NCBI GenBank assembly: GCA_963666475.2
Contig: OY762821.2
Span: forward strand, 186,001-250,000
Source of the DNA: JBFHIZ01 sp963666475
Lineage (GTDB): Bacteria; Bacillota; Clostridia; Lachnospirales; Lachnospiraceae
Length of the DNA: 64,000 bases
Direction of reading: 5' to 3'
Every line of letters starts with the position of its first letter. Position 1 is the stretch's first letter. The notes beneath the pieces are model-generated. The model had not been told where the DNA came from. It worked only from the letters and a program-made list of their open reading frames with translations, and did not search any database. Both the position numbers and the translations under genes were made by a program. This document shows positions 22,843 to 31,706 of the stretch, one piece after another.

Positions 22843-23757
22843 ATGAGACGTTCTGAAATCATTCGATTGATGCTTTATAGTATGAAAATATTGATTTTTC
22901 AAAGAGAGATTCCACTTTTTGCAACGGTTATCTTAACAGACAAATGCAATCTCTCTTGTAAACACTGTTGTCTGCATAATTATCGAGATGTAGGTGAAGA
23001 AGATTATTCTCTAGAGCATCTTTATGCGGATCTTCTTAGATTGTATCAAAAAGGTGTTCGAATTTTGTGCTTTTCAGGTGGAGAGATTGCATTATGGGAA
23101 AATAAAGATCGAACGATTCGACAACTAGTTAAAAAAGCAAAAGAGATCGGTTTTTTCTATGTTACGCTTGCTACGAATGGTACGATTCCGCTGGACTATG
23201 GAGATGCAGATTTTGTGTTGATGAGTATTGATGGAACAAGAGATTCACATAACGCAATTCGAGGGGATACGTATGATCAGATTCTTGGCAATATTCGAAC
23301 CAATGCGTCCGACCGTATCGCCATTTTTATGGAACTCAATCAGATCAACAAACAGGACATTCGTTCCGTTTGCATTCTTGGAAAAGAAGAGAAAAATATC
23401 TGTGCTGTCTCATTTAACTTTCATACTCCTTTTATTGGTACGGAGAGTCTTGCATTATCCTATGAGGAAAAGAGAGACTGTCTAAAAGAAATAGAACAGT
23501 TGAAAAAAGAAGGATATCAGATATTGAATTTAGAGTCATGTTTTCAAAATATCTTAGACAACAATTTTAAGAAACCATGTAAACAGCTCATGGTGTTGGA
23601 TCATGGAGATGACATAATTTGCAACCGTTGTAGTAAAGAAAAGGGTCTGTGTGACCAGTGCGGATATTTTGAAACGGTAGAAATCGCACGCATTTTTAGT
23701 GGAAATCCAAGAGTATGTCTGGATGCATTACTTACTTATGGACGAATATTGAAATAA
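22843..23757 (+). CDS. Radical SAM protein, copy 1
   Basis: 304 residues from ATG 22843 (AAAGGAGG upstream). The 4Fe-4S/SAM motif is CNLSCKHC with C35, C39, C42, then CFSGGE (the GGE SAM contact), and LATNGT. Near the C-terminus PCKQ and CNRCSKEKGLCDQCGYF carry at least four Cys, like a shortened SPASM/Twitch site for an auxiliary cluster. It is a sister of the next gene (same motif spacing). Peptide or small-molecule modification is possible, but no precursor gene is seen nearby. Confidence 0.8.
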   Translation: MRRSEIIRLMLYSMKILIFQREIPLFATVILTDKCNLSCKHCCLHNYRDVGEEDYSLEHLYADLLRLYQKGVRILCFSGGEIALWENKDRTIRQLVKKAKEIGFFYVTLATNGTIPLDYGDADFVLMSIDGTRDSHNAIRGDTYDQILGNIRTNASDRIAIFMELNQINKQDIRSVCILGKEEKNICAVSFNFHTPFIGTESLALSYEEKRDCLKEIEQLKKEGYQILNLESCFQNILDNNFKKPCKQLMVLDHGDDIICNRCSKEKGLCDQCGYFETVEIARIFSGNPRVCLDALLTYGRILK

Positions 23758-23772
23758 GAATGGAGAATCATT

Positions 23773-24675
23773 ATGAAAGTTTCATCTTTTTTGACTTTTT
23801 CTTTTTACGGAGTTCGTGAAATTTTGTTTCATACAAATAGACCAATTCTAGGAACGATCATTTTGACTGATAAATGTAACCTGCATTGTAAACATTGTGC
23901 AGTAAATAATATCAAAGGCATTGTGTATCCTTTTGAACAGATCAAGAGGGAAATGAATTTGCTTTATGACCAGGGCATTCGAATTCTCTTCTTTTGTGGT
24001 GGAGAGACTTTTTTATGGGAAGATCAGGGAAAGACAGTGCGGGATTTGACGATTGAGGCAAGAAAGATTGGGTTCTTGATTATCAATATCGTGACAAATG
24101 GTACGTTCCCGATTGATGTTCCAGAGGCAGATCTTATTTTACTGAGCCTTGACGGTGACCGCGAACATCACAATGAGATACGTGGCGAGGTGTTTGATCA
24201 AATCATGGAAAATGTAGAACATGCGACAAAAGACAACATTATTTTTTATATGGCAGTCAATCAGTTGAACAAGAATGTGATTGATAAAGTAGGAGATATT
24301 ACAATGCAAATGAAGAATGTTCGCGCAGTATCTTTCAATTTTCATACTCCGTATATTGGAACAGAGGCGCTTGCTTTGTCTGAGACAGAAAAAGAGATGT
24401 GTTGTCAGGAAATTTGTAAGTTAATGGAACGAGGAGTTCCGGTATTTAATTTGAAAAGCGTGTTTCCGTACCTTATTCACAATGACTTTCCGACCCCATG
24501 CCGTCAGTGTATGGTCATGGAGAACGGACAGATCTGGACCTGTGGCAGGTGTGTTGATGAACCAGGTCTATGTGAAAAGTGTGGTTATTTTTTTGCTGCT
24601 GAATATGCATTGGTATTTAAAGGGAACGTAAAAGTCATTTTTGACATGATTCGAACATATTTGAGATATATTTAG
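23773..24675 (+). CDS. Radical SAM protein, copy 2
   Basis: 300 residues with the same layout as its upstream neighbour: C35, C39, C42 in CNLHCKHC, FFCGGETFLW, IVTNGT, VSFNFHTPYIGTEALALS (nearly the same sentence in copy 1), and the C-terminal PCRQCMV...CGRCVDEPGLCEKCGYF. The two arose by tandem duplication. The C-terminal Cys set is larger here (PCRQC), so auxiliary Fe-S binding may differ. It is followed after 2 bases by a third radical-SAM gene. Confidence 0.8.
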   Translation: MKVSSFLTFSFYGVREILFHTNRPILGTIILTDKCNLHCKHCAVNNIKGIVYPFEQIKREMNLLYDQGIRILFFCGGETFLWEDQGKTVRDLTIEARKIGFLIINIVTNGTFPIDVPEADLILLSLDGDREHHNEIRGEVFDQIMENVEHATKDNIIFYMAVNQLNKNVIDKVGDITMQMKNVRAVSFNFHTPYIGTEALALSETEKEMCCQEICKLMERGVPVFNLKSVFPYLIHNDFPTPCRQCMVMENGQIWTCGRCVDEPGLCEKCGYFFAAEYALVFKGNVKVIFDMIRTYLRYI

Positions 24676-24704
24676 TAATGAACTTTGGAAGGATGGAAGG
24701 AAAT

Positions 24705-25964
24705 ATGGGGAGTTTGGCTTCATTTGCAAGAGTCTGGTTGACACGTTCGTTTCAGCCATTTCAATTTACCGATACATCGGATTCAGTTCTGAACTATGAT
24801 AAAACCGATAATCTTGGACTATATGTGCATATCCCATTTTGTCGTTCACTATGCGAATTTTGTCCGTATTGCAAGGTCATTTATGACAGAGAACTTGCAT
24901 CAAACTATATTGAATCTTTACTAAAGGAAATCGATATGGTAGGAAAAATGAATCATGGAGTTAAAAAGACGGTGACAAGTCTGTATTTCGGTGGAGGGAC
25001 CCCTGCACTTCTTATAGATCATATTGGAAGAATCATAGAAAGGATACAGATATATTTCTCGATATCCGAAGGAATTGGACTGGAACTTCATCCACTTGAT
25101 GTCACGGTTCCAAAATTACAAAAGTTAAAGGAATCTGGAATAACGAAGATCAGTATAGGTATACAGTCTTTTCAACCAGAGTATTTGGATCTGCTAAAAA
25201 GGGGACATTTTGATTATGAAATGATGTTTCATGCATTGGCAGAAGTGAGCTTTGAGACGGTATCCATGGATTTTATTTTTGCTTTACCAGGCCAGACGAT
25301 TGAGCATATGATAAATGACATTGAGATAGCTTTTGCACATCATGCCAATCATGTGGCGATTTATCCATTTATCGATTTTACATTCACTAGTCGTGATTTC
25401 TCCAAAATGGAAAATAAGCAAAAGAAAAAGTTATTATATGAAATTGTGAAATATTGTGATGAAAAGGGATATCAAAGAGATTCGATATGGACGTTTTCGA
25501 AAGATGGTCATGCAAAATATTCATCGATGACTAGAGAGAATTTCCTGGGATTCGGATGTTCTGCGACCACGCTATTAAAAGATCAGTTCAAGATCAATAC
25601 CTTCCAGGTGGATGAATATATGAAATGTATCAATCAAAATGAATTACCAACTGCACTAACTTTAAAATACAAGAAAAGACAACGTATGGTGTATTATCTT
25701 TTTTGGACTCTATATTCAATGCAGATCAAGAATAAAGATTTTCAGGGATTTTTCGGAGAGAAACTTGAGGCATACTATGGATTGGAGCTTTTCTTGGGGA
25801 GATGCCTTGGACTTCTAAGAAAAATCGATGGAGGGTATCTAATGACTACGAAAGGGTCATATTATTATCATTATTTTGAGAATTATTACACTCTTTCTTA
25901 TATTGATCAAATGTGGTCGCTCATGAAAGAAACTCCATTTCCGAATGAGTTGATTATCAAATAG
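24705..25964 (+). CDS. HemN/HemW-like radical SAM protein
   Basis: 419 residues from ATG 24705 (GGAAGG 4 bases before). ATGs at 24678 and 24693 have poorer sites. The HemN-type motif CRSLCEFCPYC (C46, C50, C53, C56) follows LYVHIPF, then LYFGGGTPALL and IQSFQPEYLDLLKRGH. This is the pattern of the coproporphyrinogen III dehydrogenase family and its heme chaperone and methyltransferase branches. It is clustered with two non-HemN radical-SAM genes rather than with heme genes or lepA, so an alternative role (methyl or heme-related transfer) is likely. Confidence 0.75.
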   Translation: MGSLASFARVWLTRSFQPFQFTDTSDSVLNYDKTDNLGLYVHIPFCRSLCEFCPYCKVIYDRELASNYIESLLKEIDMVGKMNHGVKKTVTSLYFGGGTPALLIDHIGRIIERIQIYFSISEGIGLELHPLDVTVPKLQKLKESGITKISIGIQSFQPEYLDLLKRGHFDYEMMFHALAEVSFETVSMDFIFALPGQTIEHMINDIEIAFAHHANHVAIYPFIDFTFTSRDFSKMENKQKKKLLYEIVKYCDEKGYQRDSIWTFSKDGHAKYSSMTRENFLGFGCSATTLLKDQFKINTFQVDEYMKCINQNELPTALTLKYKKRQRMVYYLFWTLYSMQIKNKDFQGFFGEKLEAYYGLELFLGRCLGLLRKIDGGYLMTTKGSYYYHYFENYYTLSYIDQMWSLMKETPFPNELIIK

Positions 25965-26032
25965 TGAAATATTGAAGAACAGGACCTGGAATATTAGATA
26001 AGTCCAAGAATAATGGACAACTCCAATATAGT

Positions 26033-26980
26033 TTAGCCGATCTGTTCCATATAGTATGTGTTTAGCTCTTTTAGTATAGAAAGCAAGGTTTGCTTAATGC
26101 TCGGTGGCTGTATGGATAATATTTGTTGACCATACGACATCAAGTAGTTTGCGATAAAATATTCTTCTCCTGGATTGAAATAGCCAGATATATAGAATCG
26201 GTCATCAATTTGTTCTAGTTTCATGGAGGGATAGCTTTCTTTTCGGAAGCGATCAATGGCCTGGGGTTTGATTTCTACTTGAAATTCTATGGCGTTGGGA
26301 CTTCGGAATAGGTCGGGTTCATTCGTTTCATAGAGATTTTGATCAATGGGTTCATATTGTTTTGATGGAGCGAAAGATACGATGCGATCACAGCGAAAAA
26401 GAATTGGTTTTTGCAACACAAAACTGAAGGCAGCTGTATACCATTGCCCGAATGAGGATGTGATGTTTAAAAACTGTACCACATGCTTTTTGGTTCCGGA
26501 TTCTTTTTGATATTCGATTTCGCATACAGACCCCAAAATTGCAGCTTCAAGGATTTCCTTAAGAAAAATACTTTCGTTATAATGCTTGGTTACGCCCATT
26601 TTCAGTACTTGTTCCATTTTCTGAATGTGGGATTTTTTTTCTTCGGATAGACACATTTCAAATTTTTGTTTTAATGATTCGACAGATAAGTGAAAGGGTG
26701 TTGACTGATAATCATGAAGAGTCTGCATGGCAAAATAAAGAGCATACATTTCGTCAACCGTAAACACAATAGGTGAGAGTAAGCGGTTTGGAAGGATTTT
26801 ATAATGACCATTTCGGCCTTGCAGTGAGTAAAGAGGCATACCAATCTCTTCAAGAGATTGGATATCTCGAAGTGCTGTGCTTTTGGAAATATGGTATTTC
26901 TTTATGATGTCATTTAGTTGAAATGCGTTTTTCCCATTTAAGTAAATCATCATATCATTAATGCGTTCTGCTTTTTTCAA
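26033..26980 (-). CDS. WYL-domain transcriptional regulator (YafY type)
   Basis: 315 residues: N-terminal winged HTH (about 1-60; ISKSTALRDIQSLEEIG), WYL domain in the middle (EAAILGSVCEIEYQK...WYTAAFSF...LFRCDRIVSF) and a WCX-like C-terminus. Such proteins sense small molecules or nucleic acids. It is transcribed divergently from the flavin-oxidase-like gene at 27185 across a 204-base AT-rich gap, and that gene and the GyrI-like gene after it are its likely targets. Confidence 0.85.
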   Translation of the reverse strand: MKKAERINDMMIYLNGKNAFQLNDIIKKYHISKSTALRDIQSLEEIGMPLYSLQGRNGHYKILPNRLLSPIVFTVDEMYALYFAMQTLHDYQSTPFHLSVESLKQKFEMCLSEEKKSHIQKMEQVLKMGVTKHYNESIFLKEILEAAILGSVCEIEYQKESGTKKHVVQFLNITSSFGQWYTAAFSFVLQKPILFRCDRIVSFAPSKQYEPIDQNLYETNEPDLFRSPNAIEFQVEIKPQAIDRFRKESYPSMKLEQIDDRFYISGYFNPGEEYFIANYLMSYGQQILSIQPPSIKQTLLSILKELNTYYMEQIG

Positions 26981-27184
26981 AAGATTTCACCTCGTTGCAT
27001 AAATGTGTTTTGCTATGTTCGCATCATTTAGCTTATAATTCATTTATTTTATTTGAACTTATTTCCTATAATTCATATTGTCCTTATGAATTTTAATTTT
27101 ATTCATATTCATGTATTATTTCATCAAATGGTATCATATTTTGACACCTTTTAGAAGTATGATAAAGAAAAAAGGAGAAAATAG
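26981..27184. other. Divergent intergenic region, WYL gene / oxidase gene
   Basis: 204 AT-rich bases that must hold both promoters. TATAATTCAT occurs twice, about 30 bases apart (near 27035 and 27068), and ATGAATTTTAATTTTATTCAT is a dyad of about 8 bases per arm just after. Either could be the regulator's site. TTGACA at 27141 has no well-spaced -10. I claim no specific operator. Confidence 0.3.
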
Positions 27185-27601
27185 ATGAATATGAAAAATG
27201 AATTTTTGAATTTAATGCAGTTGCATACAGAGATTGCGCTTGCTACCAGTGTAGAAAATATCCCAAATGTTCGTATCGTGAACTTTGTATACAATGAGGA
27301 ACGTCAAGTGTTGTATTTTTCATCATTTGAAAAAAATGAGAAAGTGAAGGAATTCGTACACAATAATAAAGTAGCGTTTACAACGGTTCCCCACTCTGGA
27401 AATGCTCATGTACGAGGCAAAGGTATTGTCCAGAAAAGTGAACGAACGATTTATGATGTAGCAGATGCATTTGGGTCGAAGATTAAGGACTATGATAAAA
27501 CCATTGAAATGATGGGAAAACTTATGGTTTTATATGAGATTCATTTCAAAAAAGCTTTGATCATTCTCGATTTTGATAAAAAAGGAATCGTAGAAGTGTA
27601 A
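27185..27601 (+). CDS. Pyridoxamine 5'-phosphate oxidase-like flavoprotein, 1
   Basis: 138 residues. The split-barrel start ALATSVENIPNVRIVNFVYNEERQVLYFSSFEKNEKVKEF and then VAFTTVPHSGNAHVRGKG are typical of FMN- or F420-binding PNPOx-like proteins of Firmicutes. It has its own AAAGGAG. It is divergent from the WYL regulator, which suggests an inducible detoxification or reductase role. Confidence 0.8.
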   Translation: MNMKNEFLNLMQLHTEIALATSVENIPNVRIVNFVYNEERQVLYFSSFEKNEKVKEFVHNNKVAFTTVPHSGNAHVRGKGIVQKSERTIYDVADAFGSKIKDYDKTIEMMGKLMVLYEIHFKKALIILDFDKKGIVEV

Positions 27602-27630
27602 CGACCGTATGAGAAAGGAGAGATATTACT

Positions 27631-28257
27631 ATGGCATATGATTTTAAAAAAGAGCAAAAGAAATTTTATAATCCGCCTACCACACCAGAAATAATAAACA
27701 TTCCTACGATGAATTTTATTGCGGTAAGAGGAAATGGTGATCCTGGAGATGAGAATGGAGAATACCAAAAGGCAATTTCCTTATTATATCCGGTGGCGTA
27801 TGCACTTCGGATGGGTGGAAAAGGGGCGCATCCAATGGATGGATATTTTGAATACGTAGTACCACCACTAGAAGGGTTTTGGTGGCAGGAAGGAATCAAA
27901 GGAGTGGATTATTCGAAAAAAGACAAATTTTGTTGGATCAGTATGCTCCGTTTGCCAGATTTCATCCAGGAAGAGGATGTCAAATGGGCAATTCAGAGTA
28001 CTTCCAACAAGAAGGGAGAGGATTACAGTAAAGTCGAGTTTTTTACACATGAAGAAGGGACTTGCGTGCAATGTATGCATTTAGGACCATTTGCGACAGA
28101 GCCAGAAACCACAAAGAAAATGGAAGAGTACGCGATAGAACAGGGGCTGCATATTGACATCTGTGACATTCGATATCATCACGAAATTTATCTGAGCGAT
28201 TTCCGAAAGACTGCACCAGAGAAATTGAAGACGATTTTGCGTCATCCAGTAAGTTGA
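27631..28257 (+). CDS. GyrI-like (AraC effector-type) domain protein
   Basis: 208 residues. Marks are FIAVRGNGDPGDENGEYQKAISLLYPVAYALR near the start and GTCVQCMHLGPFATEPETTKKMEEYAIEQG at the end, as in the free-standing GyrI-like small-molecule-binding proteins, some of which hydrolyse reactive ring compounds. Soluble and cytosolic. It lies 29 bases after the flavoprotein gene, so both likely answer to the WYL regulator. Confidence 0.75.
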   Translation: MAYDFKKEQKKFYNPPTTPEIINIPTMNFIAVRGNGDPGDENGEYQKAISLLYPVAYALRMGGKGAHPMDGYFEYVVPPLEGFWWQEGIKGVDYSKKDKFCWISMLRLPDFIQEEDVKWAIQSTSNKKGEDYSKVEFFTHEEGTCVQCMHLGPFATEPETTKKMEEYAIEQGLHIDICDIRYHHEIYLSDFRKTAPEKLKTILRHPVS

Positions 28258-28422
28258 TCGTTGGATAAATATTTTGAAAAGTTTTCTATAGAGATGTCCG
28301 AATAGATTGAAAAAAACACCTGAATTGGTTGCAAATATACCTAATGTTCGATATCATATGTAAAAGGGTGTATTTGGGGAAAGAAAAGTAAATATGGAAT
28401 TATTTTACTGATAGTGAATTTT

Positions 28423-28455
28423 AGCCCATGCATAAATGCATGGGCTTTTCTGTTA
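28423..28455 (+). terminator. Rho-independent terminator
   Basis: AGCCCATGCAT and ATGCATGGGCT form an 11-bp stem around two A residues, followed by a T-rich tail. It closes the 27185-28257 operon. The stem is close to symmetric, so it may work on both strands. Confidence 0.8.
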
Positions 28456-28489
28456 TTTTTGGGGATGGTTTCTATGCAATTGCCGTTTT

Positions 28490-28547
28490 AGGAGCTGGTT
28501 TCGGAATGTTGCTGTTTCAGGAGCTGGTTTCGGAATGTTGCTGTTTC
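28490..28547 (+). repeat. Perfect 29-bp tandem duplication
   Basis: Bases 28490-28518 and 28519-28547 are identical (unit starts AGGAGCTGGTTTCGG). The open frame across it (28436-28669) shows no protein-like features, and 29 is not a multiple of three, so I read this as non-coding. Confidence 0.85.
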
Positions 28548-28584
28548 AGAAAGAAGGATTGGGCAATTCTACTTTAAAAAGGGA

Positions 28585-28651
28585 AGAAATGTCCAGAGTG
28601 ATTACTATGAGCTACATGCAATCAGGGAGAAATATGAGTTTGGACATTTCT
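28585..28651. repeat. 11-bp inverted repeat in a non-coding region
   Basis: AGAAATGTCCA (28585-28595) and TGGACATTTCT (28641-28651) are perfect complements 45 bases apart. They lie at the left side of the non-coding element with TTGGGCAA boxes. Confidence 0.6.
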
Positions 28652-28670
28652 GAGAAGAAAAGATCATAGA

Positions 28671-29030
28671 TGCCCAAGTAGATGTTTAATTTTGGGCAAA
28701 TGAAGGTATTTTACATCGACAATTTTCCAAACACCATTTTTAAGAGCAATAGGATCATTTATATCAGTGATATCAGCATCTAGAAATATTGAATTGGTCA
28801 AATACCAAGGGAGATTTACGTAAATTGCCCAAACGAGAAGCAGAATTTAAATAAAGAAGCAGAAGTCAAATAAAAAAGCAGAAATTAAATTAAGCTGCAG
28901 AAATTAAATAAAGCTACAGAAATCAAATAGAGATACAGAAATCAAATAGAGATACAGAAATCAAATAGAGATACAGAAGTTAAATAAAGCTACAGAAATC
29001 AAACAGAGCTACAGAAATTAAAAGAGATAC
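28671..29030. repeat. Non-coding element A with TTGGGCA boxes and tandem repeats
   Basis: TGCCCAA (28671-28677) and TTGGGCA (28692-28698) pair perfectly. After 126 bases a third box, TTGCCCAAACGAGAAGC (from 28825), starts an A-rich tandem array (28836-29030, about ten imperfect units near AGATACAGAAATCAAATAG). A comparable element lies at 39270-39660. Both end directly before a GNAT gene. I see no gene in the 839 bases between 28258 and 29096 apart from this, the terminator and two other repeats. Confidence 0.65.
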
Positions 29031-29096
29031 ATAAAAAACAAATAACAACAGAAACTTAGGTTGGAACGTAATGGTTCAGAAAGGGATGGTAGGGTT

Positions 29097-29696
29097 ATGG
29101 AAAAAGAGCATTTTAAAATTGTGAAATTATCACCGGAGTATTTACAGGATTACTTGTATTTTTTTGAACATGTCGCACATACAGATAACCCGGAATGGGA
29201 TCGGTGCTACTGCTTGAATTATTGTACAGAAGATAACTTAGAACTCGCAAAAAACGAATTTTATGACCCTGATGTCAGAAAAGAATATGCCATCAAATAC
29301 ATTCAAGAAAACAGCATTCAAGGGTATCTTGCGTTTTATAACGGAAAGGTAGTTGGTTGGTGCAATGCCAATGATCGAAAGAAGTGTGCCAAATCCTTTG
29401 GTAAAATATTTATTTATGGGGAAAAAGAACCGGTGTTGGATGACCAAAAAGTGAAAGCGATTTATTGTTTTACGGTAGCACCAGAGTTTCGAAGAAAACA
29501 GATCGCCACAAAAATGTTAATGAGAGTTATCGAAGATGCTACTTCAGATGGATATGATTATCTGGAAGCATATCCTGAAAAGGGAGAAACCGATGAATAT
29601 TACAATTATCCAGGACACTTAGTATTGTATGAGAAATTCGGATTTGTAAAAAGCGGGCAGACGGATTGTCGTCTTGTCTATAGAAAACAATTATAA
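29097..29696 (+). CDS. GNAT family N-acetyltransferase
   Basis: 199 residues from ATG 29097 (a TTG at 29061 would add 12 residues but lacks a ribosome site). Core: KAIYCFTVAPEFRRKQIATKMLMRVIEDA with the loop RRKQIAT, then HLVLYEKFGFVKSG. Two Trp-Cys-rich stretches (NPEWDRCYCLNYC, VVGWCNAND) are typical of a Clostridia GNAT subgroup. First of three consecutive GNAT genes. Confidence 0.8.
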   Translation: MEKEHFKIVKLSPEYLQDYLYFFEHVAHTDNPEWDRCYCLNYCTEDNLELAKNEFYDPDVRKEYAIKYIQENSIQGYLAFYNGKVVGWCNANDRKKCAKSFGKIFIYGEKEPVLDDQKVKAIYCFTVAPEFRRKQIATKMLMRVIEDATSDGYDYLEAYPEKGETDEYYNYPGHLVLYEKFGFVKSGQTDCRLVYRKQL

Positions 29697-29716
29697 CCAA
29701 GACAAGGAACGAGAGT

Positions 29717-30271
29717 ATGATATTAGAGACCACACGATTGCAATTGCGAGAATACAAAAAGAACGATTTTGAAGCATATTATGATTTGAAAAGTGATGAA
29801 GAAACCATGTTTTATTTGCAGGACATTCAACTGTATTCCAGAGAGGAAGCAAAAAAAGATTTTTCCAAGGTACTAAGAGATTTAAAAGACCCGGATCGTG
29901 TTTTTTACTTTTTTCATATGGAACATAAGGATACTGGAGAACAACTTGGAAGTGTTGGTTATACAGTAATGGATGACACACCAGTCGGTAAAATCGTACA
30001 TCTTGGGTACTTTATGTATCCAAAATATTGGAATCAAGGATTTATGACTGAAGCGGTCAAAAGAGTTGTTCGGTATGCATTCGAGGAAAATGACGTCTAT
30101 CGAATCACTACCGGATGCTTTCAAGAAAATATTGGATCTGAAAAAGTGATGATTAAATGTGACTTCATAAAAGAAGCGGAGCATGTGGATTATGAGTGGC
30201 ACGATGGAAAAATGAAAACTCGAGTGGAATATCGATTGCTGAAGCAGGAATGGAGTAGAAATGAGATTTAA
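29717..30271 (+). CDS. GNAT acetyltransferase (RimJ/RimL type)
   Basis: 184 residues. ILETTRLQLREYKKNDFEAYYDL is the standard start of the RimJ/RimL-like group. HLGYFMYPKYWNQGFMTEAVKRVVRYAFEE carries the acetyl-CoA loop NQGFMTE. It overlaps the next GNAT gene by 11 bases, so the two are made from one transcript. Confidence 0.85.
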   Translation: MILETTRLQLREYKKNDFEAYYDLKSDEETMFYLQDIQLYSREEAKKDFSKVLRDLKDPDRVFYFFHMEHKDTGEQLGSVGYTVMDDTPVGKIVHLGYFMYPKYWNQGFMTEAVKRVVRYAFEENDVYRITTGCFQENIGSEKVMIKCDFIKEAEHVDYEWHDGKMKTRVEYRLLKQEWSRNEI

Positions 30272-30725
30272 TTATACAGATGGAACCAATTCGGATTTTA
30301 TAGAACTTTGCTATGAACTGGATGCTTTTTTAAATGGAATTGCAAATGGCGAGGAGAATCGAAAGAAATATAATCAATATAACAAACTTGATGATATTTA
30401 CGATGTAATTCTTTGTTATGATGAGGATATTCCAATAGGTTGTGCTAGCTTTAAGATGTATGAAGATTCCTGTGCAGAAGTAAAACGCGTGTTTGTGAAA
30501 AAAGATTTTCGAAAAAAAGGAATCGCCAATGAATTGATTCATCGCATTGAAAAGTGCGCCATAAAAAAAGGGTATACTTCATTGATTTTGGAGACAGGAA
30601 GACCATTAGAAGCAGCTATGGCACTATATTTATCACATGGATTTCATGTGATTCCAAATTATGGGCAGTATAAAGACATGCCTGAATCCATATGCATGAA
30701 GAAGGAGCTTAATATAGTACAGTAA
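30261..30725 (+). CDS. GNAT family N-acetyltransferase
   Basis: 154 residues. CAEVKRVFVKKDFRKKGIANELIHRIEKCA is a textbook beta4-loop-alpha3 with loop RKKGIAN, then SLILETGRPLEAAMALYLSHGF. Third of the GNAT trio. Its ATG lies within the end of the previous gene. Substrate unknown. Confidence 0.85.
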   Translation: MRFNYTDGTNSDFIELCYELDAFLNGIANGEENRKKYNQYNKLDDIYDVILCYDEDIPIGCASFKMYEDSCAEVKRVFVKKDFRKKGIANELIHRIEKCAIKKGYTSLILETGRPLEAAMALYLSHGFHVIPNYGQYKDMPESICMKKELNIVQ

Positions 30726-30766
30726 AAAAATATAAAGTAATGTCATTGAATGTAAAGGGAGAAATC

Positions 30767-31189
30767 ATGGAGATGAACGAAATACTAATAAAAAAAGCAG
30801 CAGACATTATTCAGGGACAGTGTAACGAAAACGGATATTGTTCCCTGACGCTCATGGATACGGACGATCGTCCAAATACGACAACGATTACACCATCAAA
30901 GGCGGACGGAATAAAAAGTATGACTTTTTGTACTGGATTTGGAACTCGAACAGACAGAATCAATTTTCGTCCGGATGCCTGCGTATGTTTTAATTCAGCA
31001 GAACATCATATTTCATTAAAAGGGAAAATGGAAATTATCACAGATCCAGAAGTTAAAAGAGAAATGTGGTATGGAGGTCTGGCGAATCATTTTAGCGGCC
31101 CAGAAGATGAGGGTTATGTGGTTCTAAAATTCGTTGCAGATAGCTATACATTGTTTATTGATTGGCAAACAGTGAGGGGCACTTTATAG
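30767..31189 (+). CDS. Pyridoxamine 5'-phosphate oxidase-like flavoprotein, 2
   Basis: 140 residues from ATG 30767 (AAGGGAGA just upstream; an ATG at 30740 has no such site). Split-barrel pattern: YCSLTLMDTDDRPNTTTITPSKADGIKSMTFCTGFGTRTDRINFRPDACVCF, then YTLFIDWQTVRGTL. This is the general-stress-protein-26-like group that binds flavin. Role uncertain. Confidence 0.75.
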   Translation: MEMNEILIKKAADIIQGQCNENGYCSLTLMDTDDRPNTTTITPSKADGIKSMTFCTGFGTRTDRINFRPDACVCFNSAEHHISLKGKMEIITDPEVKREMWYGGLANHFSGPEDEGYVVLKFVADSYTLFIDWQTVRGTL

Positions 31190-31286
31190 AATTTGATTAT
31201 TTGCACTTATTAGTTTGTGACTGATGGGATTTGAGTATATAGAAAACGTTTCAAACAATATGCTGTGATAAAATAGAAGGGACTAT

Positions 31287-31694
31287 ATGAAAATAGCAGT
31301 TTTAAGCGATATTCATAGCAATTATTATGCGTTTCAAGCATGCGTGAGTCATGCATTGACTATGAAAGTCGATGGCTTTTTATTTCTTGGAGATTATGTA
31401 AGCGACTGTGCATATCCACAGAAAACAATGAAGTTAAGTTGGGATGTTGAGCTTATACAACTGGATTACGATAAGCATTATGTAGTCAAAGAGCTTCGAG
31501 ATAGTGGGTTACAAGAAGCTGCAAGAATATGGGCTAAACTGGTCGAAGAGACGATATTGACCGGAATTGATCGATCATGGGATTGTCTTCACTTGGCTCT
31601 TAAGAAGAGCTATTTAGAAGAAGGTACAGCGGATTGGTCAGCTCTCAAAGAAAAATACTGGGAGGAAGCTGCTTTAGAAATGGGGATAATTTAG
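31287..31694 (+). pseudogene. Metallophosphoesterase with internal deletion
   Basis: 135 codons. The front (MKIAVLSDIHSNYYAFQACV...VDGFLFLGDYVSDCAYPQKTMKL) has the DxH and GDxxSD motifs of calcineurin-like phosphoesterases. The sequence then jumps to a typical C-terminal part (VVKELRDSGLQEAARIWAKL...WSALKEKYWEEAALEMGII). The GNHD/E, H and GHxH segments, about 100 residues, are missing while the frame is kept. Without them the enzyme cannot bind its metals fully, so it is probably dead. Confidence 0.65.
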
Positions 31695-31706
31695 GGGGAG
31701 AGTTTT

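Noticed and set aside
28436..28669. A 77-codon open frame
   Set aside because: It starts inside a terminator stem, crosses a 29-base tandem duplication, and has no protein-like pattern or ribosome site.
28836..29030. CRISPR array
   Set aside because: Repeats are imperfect, about 19 bases, directly adjacent, with no spacers and no cas genes.
31236..31256. Catabolite-control (cre-like) site GAAAACGTTTCA before the phosphoesterase gene
   Set aside because: It is one base short of the usual cre spacing and stands before a broken gene.
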